DNA of 64,000 nucleotides, from NCBI GenBank assembly GCA_002633005.1, contig NMRA01000015.1:1601671-1665670 (forward strand), in the 5' to 3' direction. Every line of letters starts with the position of its first letter. Position 1 is the first letter of the stretch. The DNA comes from Phoronis australis (lineage: Eukaryota > Phoronida > Phoronidae). A program made the translations under genes and the position numbers. The notes under the pieces were generated by a model that saw only the letters and a program-made list of their open reading frames with translations, had not been told where the DNA came from and ran no database searches. This document shows, piece by piece, positions 52,401 to 61,673 of the stretch.

Positions 52401-55400
52401 CCAAGGCTGGCAACAAAGACAAGTCACCAAGGAGAGACCCTGGCAAGAAAAAGTCACCACCAAAGATTGTCACGGCGGAGCCTGACGACGACACGTCCAC
52501 TGTGTTTAACATTGACAAGTGAGTTTAGTGGATGACACGTCCACTGTGTTTAACATTGACAAGTGAGTTTAGTGGACAACACATCCACAGTGTTTAACAT
52601 TGACATGTGAATTCAGTGAATGACACATCCACATTGTTTTACATTGACAAGTGAGTTTAGTGGATGACACATCCACTGTGTTTCATTGACAAGTGAGTTC
52701 AGTGGACAACTCATTTGCAGTGTTTAACATTGGCAAATGAGTTTAGTGCATGACACATCCACAGTGTTTAACATTGACAAGTGAGTTTAGTGGACAACAC
52801 GTCCGCAGGGTTTAACATTGTCAAGTGAGTTTAGTGGATGACACGTCCAATGTTTAACATTGTCAAGTGAGTTTAGTGGATGACACGTCCACAGTGTTTA
52901 ACATTGACAAGTGAGTTCAGTGTACCAACACCAATAGACATTGTAATAAAATTAATTCTAAAATTTGTAATTTGTTAGTCGAGATAGCACTGGTTGCTAA
53001 TGTTGTCAATTCTTTTATGTCTGAACAATAAGCAAATCTCTATCTGCGAAATCCAATAGCAACATGGGAGGGTTATTTGCCACACTCCTGATTTTTTGTT
53101 TATAAGCCATAAAGAACTTTCTGGAGATTACACACTCAGTTACATTCTTAACTTGGGCAAACTACCAAGAAACTAATGCACACAAGGTAGAGTCTTGCCC
53201 AGCTTTTTATAGGCTAAGGAGCAACCTACTGTATGGCACTGTTACATGCCTACAACATATAGTGCATGGCAACAAATGCAAACGTCTGTCCGTTTTCCTA
53301 AAGGAGACTGGCAGACTTGAAAACTTTCTTCACGAGGAGCCATAATTGGGGTCTCGTGCTTTTGCTCAGGTGTTTTGTGCAATGGGACCAACCATGAGGC
53401 CTGCGCACGTCTGATGCACTGCAAATGACATCAGACCACCTGCACTGTTTTTTTTTTAATGCTCACAAGGTCTACTGATTACTGAAGAGACTCAACCATT
53501 TTGAAATTCATATTTATTTGGTGAAAGTGATATTATTATTTTCTGGAAGTATGTAATCACTTCCCAATTCCATTTTTATGGATCTCCTTTTGTATCCCAA
53601 AGCAGAGATTTATAGGAAAATGCCTCTTGGAGCAAAGAAATTCACAACCTCTTTGTCCGTGTCACTGTTGGTTTGATTTCCTGCCATCTGCTTGTCTGAC
53701 TCACACTTTTCCACCTAACTGCAACCAGTTTTATTGCTCATCATAAGTTTTGATGATTTGTCATCACCAAGCTTACAAACGTTCTATGGTGTAGTGATGT
53801 TCCACCACTTAATTCACCACAAGACTTCATGCTCTGCCCATAAAAATGTCAATTTGTTTGAAATTGTCAGACTACTGTATTTGTCCAGGTTATCAGCCAT
53901 GTTTTGTTAAATGTCCGTAGATTGTTGCAAATTTTAAAATGACTGTTTTCGATTGTATTCCTGTTGGTGCAAACTTGGAGATTTTTAAATTTCTCAGCTT
54001 TAACACTGTTGGTGTGTGAGTATTTATTGTAACAAGTGGTTTATTTGTGTTCGTAGTCAGTGCATATTCTGTGGTGAAAGATCTGAAGCATTCACTGAAG
54101 AAGGGTTGGATATTCATTACTGGAAAAGTTGTCCTATGCTAAAGAGGTGTGCCAACTGTAAACAGGTAGGGAGGAGAGTCGGTCTTTGAACGTAAAGGTG
54201 GCTATAAAACTGCCTTCAGACTCCTAAGAAAATAACTTTTGATTTAGAGTGGTTTCTGCTGTAAAATTGAATTCAACTAATTCTTGAAGAAATATTTCTG
54301 GGTTAGAGAAAAAAGGACAGTGTGTTAGTGGTTTAGACTGTGCATGATTGGCGCATAAAGTGACATGCTATGACGAGCCAACTTGTCGAGCCTGATCTCA
54401 GGCAGTTATGAACTATCACTTCATCCTAAGCCAGAAAATCATCTTAATCTGAGTTAGGATCAAGTCATAACCAGATTTATAACAGTAAGTTACCTAAATC
54501 AAATTATAGTTTTTTCACGGAAGGTAGGGTAGTACCCGCTTTAATTACTAAACGTCTAAACTAAGTCGGGAATCAACTTGTCTACTATCAGTGACCCCAT
54601 TGTCGTTTTGTTGAGATTTCTTGACTGATCATACTAATGCTTGTGACTACTCCGTCCTGTTTCCTCGCCAGGTTGTTGAGATTGCTGGCTTAACTGAACA
54701 CCTGTTGACAGAGTGTGAGCAGAAAGACAACTTTGTACAAGACAACCGGTGTTCCGAGGCGATTCCCAAGGCAGAGTATGACCAACACATCAAGGAGCAG
54801 TCATGTAACCGTACGTAATGCGTGCCTGATGCTGCAGCTTTAGTCAGTCGCCTTATGAAAGTCAACTAATTTTACAGTTCGTGTAAAATGCAAGTCAAAA
54901 CAAAGCCTTTAGATGGGTTGTTTAAAGAATAAATTTTGAAAGGATGCTAAAATGTTTGACAATGATATTTTTGTCATCTTTTACCAGTAAGAAACGTGGT
55001 ATTTTAGTTTAATTCAAGGCTCCACTGCATTGTATCATCTGAAGGTTGCAATCACATTGACATTGTCCAGCACACGCCATCTATTGGTGGTTACTCCTAA
55101 ATGAATGTCTTTCCACTGTATACTTTTGACCTTGACCTTACTCTATTCTGATGGTGCTTATTGTGAAGTGAAAATGAAAAGGCAAATCTTGATGTTTGTA
55201 GCTTTGACACTTTTGTTGATTTTTACTGACCATCGACATTAGTTGTAAATCAAACTGGATCTTCACTTAGTAATACTGTATAGCCAAAGAGTTTTCAAAG
55301 TTGCAGTCACAGATTTACTGTTGTTTGTCCGTGTAATTGTCTTCTAGCTTGTCTTAAGGTCGTGTACGACGACACCCTAGAAAATGTCCAAATTTCACCA

Positions 55401-56839
55401 AATTTGGAACATCAAATCTCTAAAATGGCTGATCGGATTCATACGAAACGTTCACTTACTGTTTGATTTGCTGTTCTCCAAAATGCTATTAGGACTAGTT
55501 TTCAAAATGTTCCAGTCTTGTTTGAGGGTCTATCAAAAAATTGGTCTTCATGATTTTCATGAAAAAAATGAGTAATTGTATAAAACGAAAAGCAAATAAT
55601 AGTTTAGACAACTGTGACAGCGTATTTGAGATCTCACCTTGAACATTTATGTCAAATAATTTGATCATTCTATTGATACCATTGTTTTGGTATCAATGTA
55701 TCTTTCTTTTTTGCTAAATTTTACTGAAAAGATATGGCCACATGACCCAGTTTATGGCAGATTAACAAGTTGTAAAAAGTCCAATTCTACTTTTAGAAAA
55801 TATATACTTTTATTGACTGTGTTAGATTCTATAATTTTTAGATAATTGGCTTAACACTCAGACCTTTGAATAAGGTCCTATATGACATATAGTGATGTAT
55901 TTGGGTGAAAATCTTTAATTGTGCTGTTGAAAATTCCACATTTTGAATGCTGCTGACAATAACATGTTGTTCTAGCCGCTGACAATGACACCTTGTTGTT
56001 CTAGCCACTGACAATAACATCTTGTTTTTGTAGCTGCTGAGCCTGATAAAAATCACTGTCCTATGTGTCATAAGAACTTCCCTGGAGTTGGTGAGGAAGC
56101 ATGGAAAACACATTTGATGGGACCCAATGGATGTAAACAGAACCCTCGTCGACTGAATGCATCCAAGGGTGAGTGCTTAATCCAGTTTCAGGACTAGGGG
56201 AGCAGAACAAAATTTATCAATACGATCCAGTTTCGATATTTTCTTATTGATACGTTATTTTATGGGTACTTGCAAGAAGTGGGCATGAAAATAAATATGT
56301 GCAAAAGTTATTCATACGAAACTGGTTCATTCACCTCACTGGGCAGACTCAAGTTCAGAACAAGACTTCATAAGCAAATCTGCTGTACTTTTGTCCGATG
56401 TACTATGAGACATACCAATATTCTCAAAACTTGCTGAATATCAGCTGCGAAGCCAACTGAAACTGTTGTAGATTAAGTGTTTTGACCTTCTGCATGTAGC
56501 CCAATTTCCCTAGTATATGGCTGACAACAAACCTCATAGTTTCACTATTGGTATTGTATAGGTATTTTTTATTACTCTCCATATGTACTGTTAATTGAGT
56601 TCTGCTGTGTTACCCTATTCGAGATTTGTCTGATGCGTTGATAGGGTGAGGTGTCGACCAATGAAACTTAAGGTCCGCTGATCATAATTTTCCCACCTAA
56701 CTGTTGCGATAACATGGAGATTCACCATCGAAAAATTCTTATACTAGTTGTAATTGTCTTTTCAGGTGCGAGAGGAACCAAGCCCTCTGGGAAGGCTGTC
56801 GGCAAGGGGGGTCAAGTGAAAAGGTCACCGAGAAAATAA
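31436..56839 (+). CDS. CEP104: Centrosomal protein of 104 kDa (CEP104)
   Basis: A centriole and ciliary-tip protein that binds tubulin and microtubule ends. Exons: 31426(ATG 31436)-31548, 32134-32225, 32751-32832, 33989-34127, 34506-34553, 35490-35545, 35814-35923, 36486-36541, 36938-37093, 37813-37840, 38231-38369, 38649-38714, 40728-40802, 42503-42567, 43493-43575 (again at 45124-45206), 45373-45540, 46230-46291, 46584-46656, 47325-47390, 47922-48043, 49113-49344, 49649-49765, optional 51014-51049, 52361-52518, 54057-54165, 54672-54810, 56034-56168, 56766-56839. With exon 15 counted once, phases close at 932 aa (human about 925). Domains: jelly roll 1-158 (RELKSVHVDAMGKFLKF), coiled coil 190-284, Pro/Ser linker 285-408, TOG 409-677, coiled coil 678-716, zinc fingers about 782-905 (CIFCGERSEAF, HCPMCHKNF). 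AATAAA at 56925. The acceptor at 52361 is weak and inferred from phase. Confidence 0.94.
32243..32314. repeat. 24-base tandem repeat, three copies
   Basis: The unit GTGCTGTGGTGTTAATTGAA plus CATG is repeated three times with single-base changes, just after the donor of CEP104 exon 2. Confidence 0.8.
32919..33010. mobile_element. Foldback MITE, family B copy 3
   Basis: CTTACAG...CTTGAGAACCAGTT on the left pairs with AACTGGTTTTCAA...CCTGTAAG on the right around GATGCTGGTTATTCAGTGG. It lies in a CEP104 intron. Outer limits are approximate. Confidence 0.6.
33416..33705. repeat. 73-base minisatellite, four copies
   Basis: The unit contains GGTACCTTGCTCAGACTAGA, then CAGGCGTCTGGGCTGGTAGG. Four copies differ at only a few bases, apart from a three-base insertion in the last, so the array is young. 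It lies in the CEP104 intron before exon 4. Confidence 0.9.
34739..35243. mobile_element. Inverted-repeat DNA transposon, family A copy 2
   Basis: Ends CAGGGCTTGAAAT and ATTCCAAGCCCTG, flanked by perfect ATATAA hexamers (34733-34738, 35244-35249). It is 505 bases, within one base of the copy at 6451-6956, and matches it along its length. It holds the same 29-codon frame (34994-35083) and lies in CEP104 intron 5. Confidence 0.88.
34994..35083 (+). pseudogene. Shared 29-codon frame inside family A copy 2
   Basis: Begins MAARVIVNRGDKYYDS and stops at the codon equivalent to that in copy 1. See 6695-6784: probably the first part of a lost transposase, not a working gene. Confidence 0.35.
35971..36066. 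mobile_element. Foldback MITE, family B copy 4
   Basis: GTTGGATATAACCTGCCCGC on the left pairs with GGGCATGTTGTATCTGAT on the right. The inner arms ATAACCAGTTTTCTCCACT and AACTGGTTCTCG match the other copies. It is in the CEP104 intron after exon 7. Confidence 0.65.
37094..37510 (+). pseudogene. CEP104: Decayed tandem copies of CEP104 exon 9
   Basis: Directly after exon 9 come about three diverged units of roughly 130 bases that echo the end of that exon and its donor. Each starts near TCAACTRAARAAG. The last includes GAATATGCAGGATTCTTGGA, against GAATATACAGGATCTGTTAG in the exon. Stops and indels break the frame, so these are relics of tandem exon duplication and not used exons. Confidence 0.5.
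38715..40727 (+). other. CEP104: CEP104 intron 12
   Basis: A 2.0-kb intron. No further exon is supported. It holds one inverted-repeat element near 40095-40283 built on GTTTCATGAAAC. Confidence 0.6.
40095..40283. mobile_element. Palindromic MITE with TTTCATGAAA ends
   Basis: CCAGTTTCATGAAACTTGTC and, further in, TTAGTCTTAAGTCC face GGACTAAAACAGTTTCATGA and AACAAGG on the right. The arms are imperfect inverted copies around about 120 bases of unique sequence. Limits are approximate. Confidence 0.5.
42320..42500. repeat. Degenerate tandem repeat before CEP104 exon 14
   Basis: A motif close to TATCCATGTTCCATGCCCAG recurs about five times and runs up to the acceptor of exon 14; the last unit forms part of the acceptor region itself. 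Confidence 0.55.
43261..43692 (+). repeat. CEP104: First copy of duplicated block containing CEP104 exon 15
   Basis: This block recurs at 44890-45314 immediately after a single N, with only a handful of substitutions, all late in the block. It carries exon 15 (43493-43575). See the finding on haplotypes. Confidence 0.9.
44889..44889. other. Single-N assembly join
   Basis: A lone N separates the sequence ...AATGTAAAATGTTTCTATACAG (which resembles the run-up to exon 16 at 45372) from a block that restarts 5' of exon 15. It marks a scaffolding join. Confidence 0.9.
44890..45314 (+). repeat. CEP104: Second copy of duplicated block with CEP104 exon 15
   Basis: Repeats 43261-43692, with exon 15 again at 45124-45206. 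Using both copies would shift the frame: the second copy entered in phase 0 meets TGA after eight codons. It is therefore either the alternative haplotype or an unused exon. Confidence 0.9.
50636..50883. mobile_element. Candidate foldback MITE in CEP104 intron
   Basis: Left GGAGCAGGGGTGCATTGTGT is matched on the right by the complement, CAGAATGCACCCTTGGTCTC. Inner segments (AGTAAGCTCG and CGAGCTTACT; GCGAGAC and GTCTCATG) also pair. The element is about 250 bases with approximate limits. Confidence 0.5.
51014..51049 (+). other. CEP104: Candidate 36-base cassette exon of CEP104
   Basis: Flanked by TTTTACAG and GTAAGT, phase 0 at both ends, encoding DDSWEDLLDLYD. It can be included or skipped without breaking the frame between 49765 and 52361. 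Confidence 0.5.
51557..51617 (+). other. CEP104: Possible exon of CEP104, phase not reconciled
   Basis: Flanked by CACCAG and GTAAGG and open in the expected frame (DDSFCQLPNIYL), but its 61 bases leave phase 1, which does not join the exon at 52361. It would need another exon I cannot find, or be an alternative end. Confidence 0.25.
52519..52925 (+). repeat. CEP104: 44-base minisatellite that copies a CEP104 exon end and its donor
   Basis: The exon ending at 52518 reads ...ATTGACAA|GTGAGTTTAG. From there about nine 42-44-base units follow, each containing GACACGTCCACTGTGTTTAA, CATTGACAA and then GTGAGT (ATGAGT or GTGAAT in two). Each unit thus repeats the last 29 exon bases plus a usable-looking 5' splice site. 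Confidence 0.9.
55600..55860. repeat. Interspersed repeat, family C
   Basis: Shares with 44190-44470, 47565-47790 and 57560-57810 an ordered set of blocks: TTTAGAAAACT, GTTTTTGAGATTTC, TTGAACATTTA, AATTTGGTCAT, GATACCATTGT, GGCAGATT. No ends or coding sequence can be defined. Confidence 0.55.
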
Positions 56840-56966
56840 CGGATAGTCTCTGGTCAACCGCCAATGTAATTTATTGTTTGTAAATATGGTAATTGAATTG
56901 TGAACTGATTTACGAAGAGGTAAAAATAAACTAAGTATATTTTTCAATGATTCCTTAAAGTAGTGT

Positions 56967-57078
56967 GGAATCTACTGACCACTACTGGTTCAGTGGAATC
57001 TACTGACCACTACTGGTTCAGTGGAATCTACTGACCACTACTGGTTCAGTGGAATCTACTGACCACTACTGGTTCAGT
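56967..57078. repeat. 28-base tandem repeat, four perfect copies
   Basis: GGAATCTACTGACCACTACT plus GGTTCAGT is repeated four times without change, about 40 bases after the CEP104 poly(A) signal. Confidence 0.95.
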
Positions 57079-57559
57079 AATGTTTATCTATAGGTCATAA
57101 CCCTTTTACACATCCTGTTGACTGCTACTCATCATTTAGTGTCCTGTTATTGTTACATACCTTAATTCATCATCCTGTACAATGTCTAACACCCAAGACT
57201 AACATCTTATTCACCTTATCATTGACCCATTTCATTACAAGTCCCAACATTCATTCCGTCATTGTCTCAAATGCCACCATTGTAATAAATATCTTACAAA
57301 AAACACTGCTGGTTGAACTTTTAAAAAATTTTAAACAAATGAGAGAAACTTGCCTGTACAATTTTCCCTTTAAAGTTATGTGGGACCCTAAAAAATGTCC
57401 AAATTGGTTAATAAATAGCGAATATCCATGCATAGTAAACTTTCACATAGTGTGCTCAATGTGCTGTTCTTCAAAACGCTGTTGGTTTTAAACCTTTTGC
57501 ATGAGGAGCCTTCAAAAAGTACGACTTTTATCATTTTCATGAAGGAACTCGTTATGTAC

Positions 57560-57810
57560 ATAAAGTGAAAACAAAATTATACTTTAGAAAATTAAAAAAC
57601 ATTTTTAAGATTTCAACTTGAACATTTATATTAAATGTATTTTTGGGTGTTATAGGGGCTCTTGTTGGGTCTTTTTGATGAAATTTGCCTTAAAAACATA
57701 GCAGATTTGTAAAAAGTTAAAATCATATTCTGTGGGCGTTCCTCCTTCAGAGAATAAATATATACTTTTAATGACTTTAGTACCATTGTGTATATTTGTC
57801 TAAATACACA
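57560..57810. repeat. Interspersed repeat, family C, diverged copy
   Basis: TTTAGAAAATTA, TTTTTAAGATTTCAAC, TTGAACATTTATATTAAAT, GCAGATTTGTAAAAAGT and ATATATACTTTTAATGACTT parallel the copy at 55600-55860 in order and spacing. Confidence 0.5.
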
Positions 57811-58496
57811 GACTAGTCGTTAGAGTACTACAGTATACATAACTTTAAATTTTCTGGCAAAGCACAAGAAGAACACTAGCACTTCAGTGAATTTAAGGAA
57901 GCAAGGAGTCTAAGTGCTACATAAATCTATGTGCGTAACTGTTGCACCGGCAGTGAAAGCTGTATCCCCGTGTATGTCTTAAGAGAGTCGGCGCAAACAG
58001 TGGCCTTATATTGATGTTCAGGTCTCCACAATCGAGCATCACGTTCCATGTAGTGTCACATTTGCACGCCTGTTGTCATACTAATACTGCTCACCAGGCT
58101 GTTATTCGGGGTCTTTGTGACAGGTGCCTAGGAACTATTTATGATTCAGATTTTGGGTCAAATCAGTTCAAGAAAACAAATAAGTGCTTTAGCGATTGTT
58201 GTCATATTTGCAACACTATATAGAATCCAGGTGTAGGCATGTCTTGATTCTAAAGCTTTCCTCCCTTTGTTTAATAATAGTACTTCCACCAAGTTACACT
58301 GAACTCTGGCCCTGAGTACCACCACTTTTCTGTTTCCTGTTCTCTTTACATTTTGTGCCTTTCATTCTAATGTTTTATCGTTCTGCAGTGTTCACCTTTT
58401 TGGTGTGACGTTTCCCACTGACGATGTTTAAAGTTAAAAAAACGATTCGTCTGTACTATTTCGCCTTAATGGTGTTGTAAACAGAACATTACATCT
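57811..58496. other. Intergenic, no gene seen
   Basis: Lies between the family C repeat and the next MITE. No exon, RNA gene or clear repeat is supported. Confidence 0.4.
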
Positions 58497-58659
58497 CATG
58501 GACGGGTCCAGGGGGGGGTCAAGGGGTCTGAACACCCCTGTTTTCCCTTAATTTGAGTGATATCAAATATAGAATTTTCAAAATGTTGACTTGGACCCCC
58601 CTTTTTAAAAAGATCCTTGACCCGACCCCCCCTTTTTAAAAATCCTGGATCCGCCCCTG
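58497..58659. mobile_element. MITE with GGATCCAGG-type inverted ends
   Basis: Left CATGGACGGGTCCAGGGGGG and right CCTGGATCCGCCCCTG are inverted copies. Flanking pentamers CATCT and CATCG match at four of five. It has the same end type and G-run as the gapped element at 955-1643. The inner ACCCCCCTTTTTAAAAA occurs twice near the right end. Confidence 0.65.
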
Positions 58660-58684
58660 CATCGTTTGCTGGAGCGCTTTGTTA

Positions 58685-58690
58685 TTTATT
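58685..58690 (-). terminator. Poly(A) signal of putative peptide gene
   Basis: AATAAA on the minus strand, about 155 bases past the stop of the two-exon gene at 61589-58843. Confidence 0.5.
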
Positions 58691-58842
58691 CCTTGTATGA
58701 TGGTGACTTTAAAAAGTGATTTTGTGGTTATGATTGGGAAAGACAATGCATATGAATATGCGACTGAAGTTTTTAAGAAGCAGCTTTAACATTGGTTTGT
58801 GTCGAATACAGATATTCTCGGTTTGACAGACAGCACAGCAGT

Positions 58843-61589
58843 TTAAGGAATAATATTCCAGTGGAAACTGGGAGGGTCCTCGTCGTTCCACTTCCACGAG
58901 CGCTTTACAACCGTGTCGTCTTGTATGCGGCTTGTTCTTGCCTTTCTGCCACCATCGTCGTTGGTCGTAAACTGTGAGTCTGTCAAGAACGAGTCTGCGT
59001 AAAATTTGTCCAAACCTGCATCTTCGTTAACGGCGCCTCTCGCGACCACATTCCCTGAAAAGATAACCATAGAATATACACTGCGGCCCCTTGACAACCA
59101 AGTCTTGTCCTATGTTTTTAAGTTTAAAACGTTTTGACTCTTACTGATTTGTATTCGTTTAAAGGGATGCTAAACCCTGTTTTGATGAGTTAAATTAATC
59201 CGCATTCTGTCGCCTGCTAAAGCTTCGTTGGAACACACTAAAAACTCGTACTCTCTGTGTCACAGATTGGACTATTATGGTTCTTGGTGGGTGGTCTTCC
59301 CCACAGTTGCCCTGTAAAAGCGTACTAGGTAACGCTTGACCGATTAGTAGACTTTGAAAGGAGTTTTCATATTTACCTCAAAACTTTTGTGGGTGAGCAT
59401 TACTTTCTTTCAGAGAGTTAAATGGGAAAGCTGTTATTAATATTTGTTAATTTACCAAATCAGGGTTTAGAGGCGGAATCGGGTAATTTGGTAAGACAAA
59501 GAAACCCGCGCTTTTTGTCAAAAATCTTGAATTAGGCTACTTACTGTAATAAAAAACGAGCGTGAGGGATGAATGAACGTACCCAGTCTGTCATGTCCAT
59601 CAGCATGCGATTTTTTTTGCACTTGACGTCCCGTGGGAAAATGAAAAACGCCATAGCGTTATCTAATACTGAGTTGTCACAACTAACACAAACGCAACGC
59701 GTCGACATTTTTTATTATACTAAAAAACAAGGGAAAACGAATAGCAATATCTGACGACTTCACACTAAACGCAATCTGATGGAAGAGAAATAGAGTAGTA
59801 TTTATCGACCAATGAATGCCCTTAACTCCAGATCAGCTAATTAATATATCGTCAGATAGTGTTTGCGGGTGTTCTAATTTGACAGCTGATCTACTAGTGG
59901 GGGTTGTTTTTTGGCGTTTTTGATACGAAATAGGTTAGTGTAAGCAGTTTGATTTCTTGAGAAAATTTGAAATCACGATTTTGTATGAAAAGGCCGGTCA
60001 TGTGAATAGGAACTTTTGTTTTCTTGCCGATGAATAGTTTCTGAGATTTTCAAAGATAAGGAGTATACGTAGCGGCATGTGTTGGGGCCTTGAATAAGAC
60101 ACCGAGAGTCATCAAGTATAACACGTGTATTTGCAGGAATTGTTTTAACCGTTAACATGCTGACTTTTTAAATCTCAGCGGTTATTACTTGGTTGGCAGA
60201 AATTTAGGAGTAGGCGACATGTCCACTTTGGTGGCCTCTAAATCTGTCACTGTTAAAACGTGGCAAGTAGTTATCAAAGCAGTGTGTTGAAACATTCATA
60301 TAAGCATGAAGAAATTTGTGGAAAGCCATGTATTGTAGTGTCTGGTTACATGAAACAGTCCAAAAATAGGGACTCAAACTGAGTTGCCGGATACTGCGTG
60401 TTTGGGGGCTTATGAGAACACTAATTTTATTTTCTTACGCTGTTTGAGTGGCTTTGATTTATATCGAGAGTGAACTCTACGTTGAATTCAAAATATTATT
60501 GAAACTAAGTAACGGATCTTTTCATGCAATGCCCCCGATTATTTTGATTGAATTAAGGGCTCAATTTTTAGTATAATGAGAAACTTTCGCTAGTTAAGAG
60601 GAGCTCATACTAAAGATAAAATGGTAGAAAGAAATATTTCATCTGTGAGTAAAGTAGGAAACAAATACCCAACAGATTTAGGGAACTTAATTGGGTTTCT
60701 ATTCGGGTCTCTTTCATGCAATCGGCTTCGGTGCCCGGTTGCATGAAACAGTCCCCTAAATCTACTGCGTATTATTGGACTTGTGAAAACATCGATTGCC
60801 CTTTCTTGAATTGTTTTAGTTTCATTGCTAAGTCAATTTTTGACTTTGATACAAGTCGAGAGTGAATTCTACGTTGAATTGTCAATATTATCGAAAATAT
60901 TTAGGGATCTTTTCATGCAACACCCCCAATTTAAGGACTGAGTCTCTATTTATTTTTAATGGACTCTGGGCTCAGTTTGCAGTTCAATTATTAGAAAATA
61001 TCATTAATCAAAGAGGAGCTCATAATGAGGATGAAATGATAGAAAAATATTGCATACGTGAGTCCATAAAGACGCAAATACGCAAAAAGACTTAGGGACC
61101 TTAGTTGAGTCCCTATTCGGGACTGTTTCATGCAACCGGCAACAGATCTCTTCACGGTACAACTGCGGCTCGTATTTAGAATAATTCGACGGTAAACTGC
61201 CACTCGGGCAGTACTTTACGGAGTCTAGACACGTAACCAACCTCGACTAACTTGGGCTCCATGGGCTGCGTCTGTATTTTGCTCCCAAGTTGTCAAAATT
61301 CAGAAAACGGGATAGTTAGCTGGGCCGACTTTTCGGCAGTGACGGAACCACCAGAAATTTAAAAATGTAATTCTACTGAAATTTTTTTTAATTTCGAAAA
61401 ATACCATGTTGGAACATCACTAAGTTGTTTTTTGTTAAAGTACCGTCGTGATGTTTTTGATAAATAAATCGGAATGAGTATAATCAATATGAACTCGCTT
61501 ATCTTACAAAATTCACAAAAGTGTAACTCACCACAGTAAATAGCAAGGGTACATAAAAGACCCACAAATATAAACATGATCTTCACCAT
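58843..61589 (-). CDS. Putative secreted peptide precursor, two exons, unrecognised
   Basis: Coding exon 1 is 61589-61532 and coding exon 2 is 59054-58843. The donor is CTGTG|GTGAGT, the acceptor TCTTTTCAG, phase 1 on both sides; total 270 bases, 89 aa. Residues 1-20 (MVKIMFIFVGLLCTLAIYCG) are a textbook signal peptide. The middle is acidic and polar without Cys. A basic stretch (GGRKARTSR, residues 54-62) and then K70-R71 precede the last 18 residues, SWKWNDEDPPSFHWNIIP, which have three Trp. This is the plan of a neuropeptide or small hormone precursor releasing a C-terminal peptide. A TATA box lies about 75 bases before the start codon and a poly(A) signal about 155 bases after the stop. 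Upstream ATGs in the open frame (to 61724) lie before the TATA-predicted start, so the codon at 61589 is preferred. The 2.5-kb intron holds two tandem MITEs. I know no matching family; exon 2 could also splice onward before its stop. Confidence 0.55.
60342..60725. mobile_element. MITE family D copy 1
   Basis: Left CTGGTTACATGAAACAGTCC faces right CTTTCATGCAATCGG. It shares internal blocks (GAGAGTGAACTCTACGTTGA, GGATCTTTTCATGCAA, AGAGGAGCTCATA) with the next copy. It lies in the intron of the putative peptide gene. Confidence 0.7.
60735..61139. mobile_element. MITE family D copy 2
   Basis: Ends CCGGTTGCATGAAACAGTCCC and the inverted GGGACTGTTTCATGCAACCGG are perfect over 21 bases. It sits ten bases from copy 1 in the same orientation. 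A 77-codon plus-strand frame inside it (60862-61095) is not conserved in copy 1. Confidence 0.85.
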
Positions 61590-61663
61590 GTATACAGTCA
61601 AGTCGGTCAATCGGTCGGGTACGGGAACAATAAATGTTCTTTTCTCAAAACGGAAGGTCCCCG

Positions 61664-61673
61664 TATTTATATA
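61664..61673 (-). promoter_or_regulatory. TATA box of putative peptide gene
   Basis: TATATAAATA on the minus strand, flanked by GC-containing bases. It predicts a transcription start near 61635-61640 and a 5' UTR of about 50 bases before the codon at 61589. A CACGTG E-box lies just upstream at 61681-61686. Confidence 0.6.

Noticed and set aside
52182-52535. 117-codon ORF near the CEP104 minisatellite
   Set aside because: It is the wrong frame for the CEP104 exon at 52361-52518; the correct frame joins the zinc-finger exon in phase.
58709-58977. Plus- and minus-strand ORFs overlapping exon 2 of the peptide gene
   Set aside because: Shadows of the minus-strand coding exon; they have no start context or splice sites of their own.
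60862-61095. 77-codon plus-strand ORF in family D copy 2
   Set aside because: Not open in the adjacent related copy, and antisense to the peptide gene intron.
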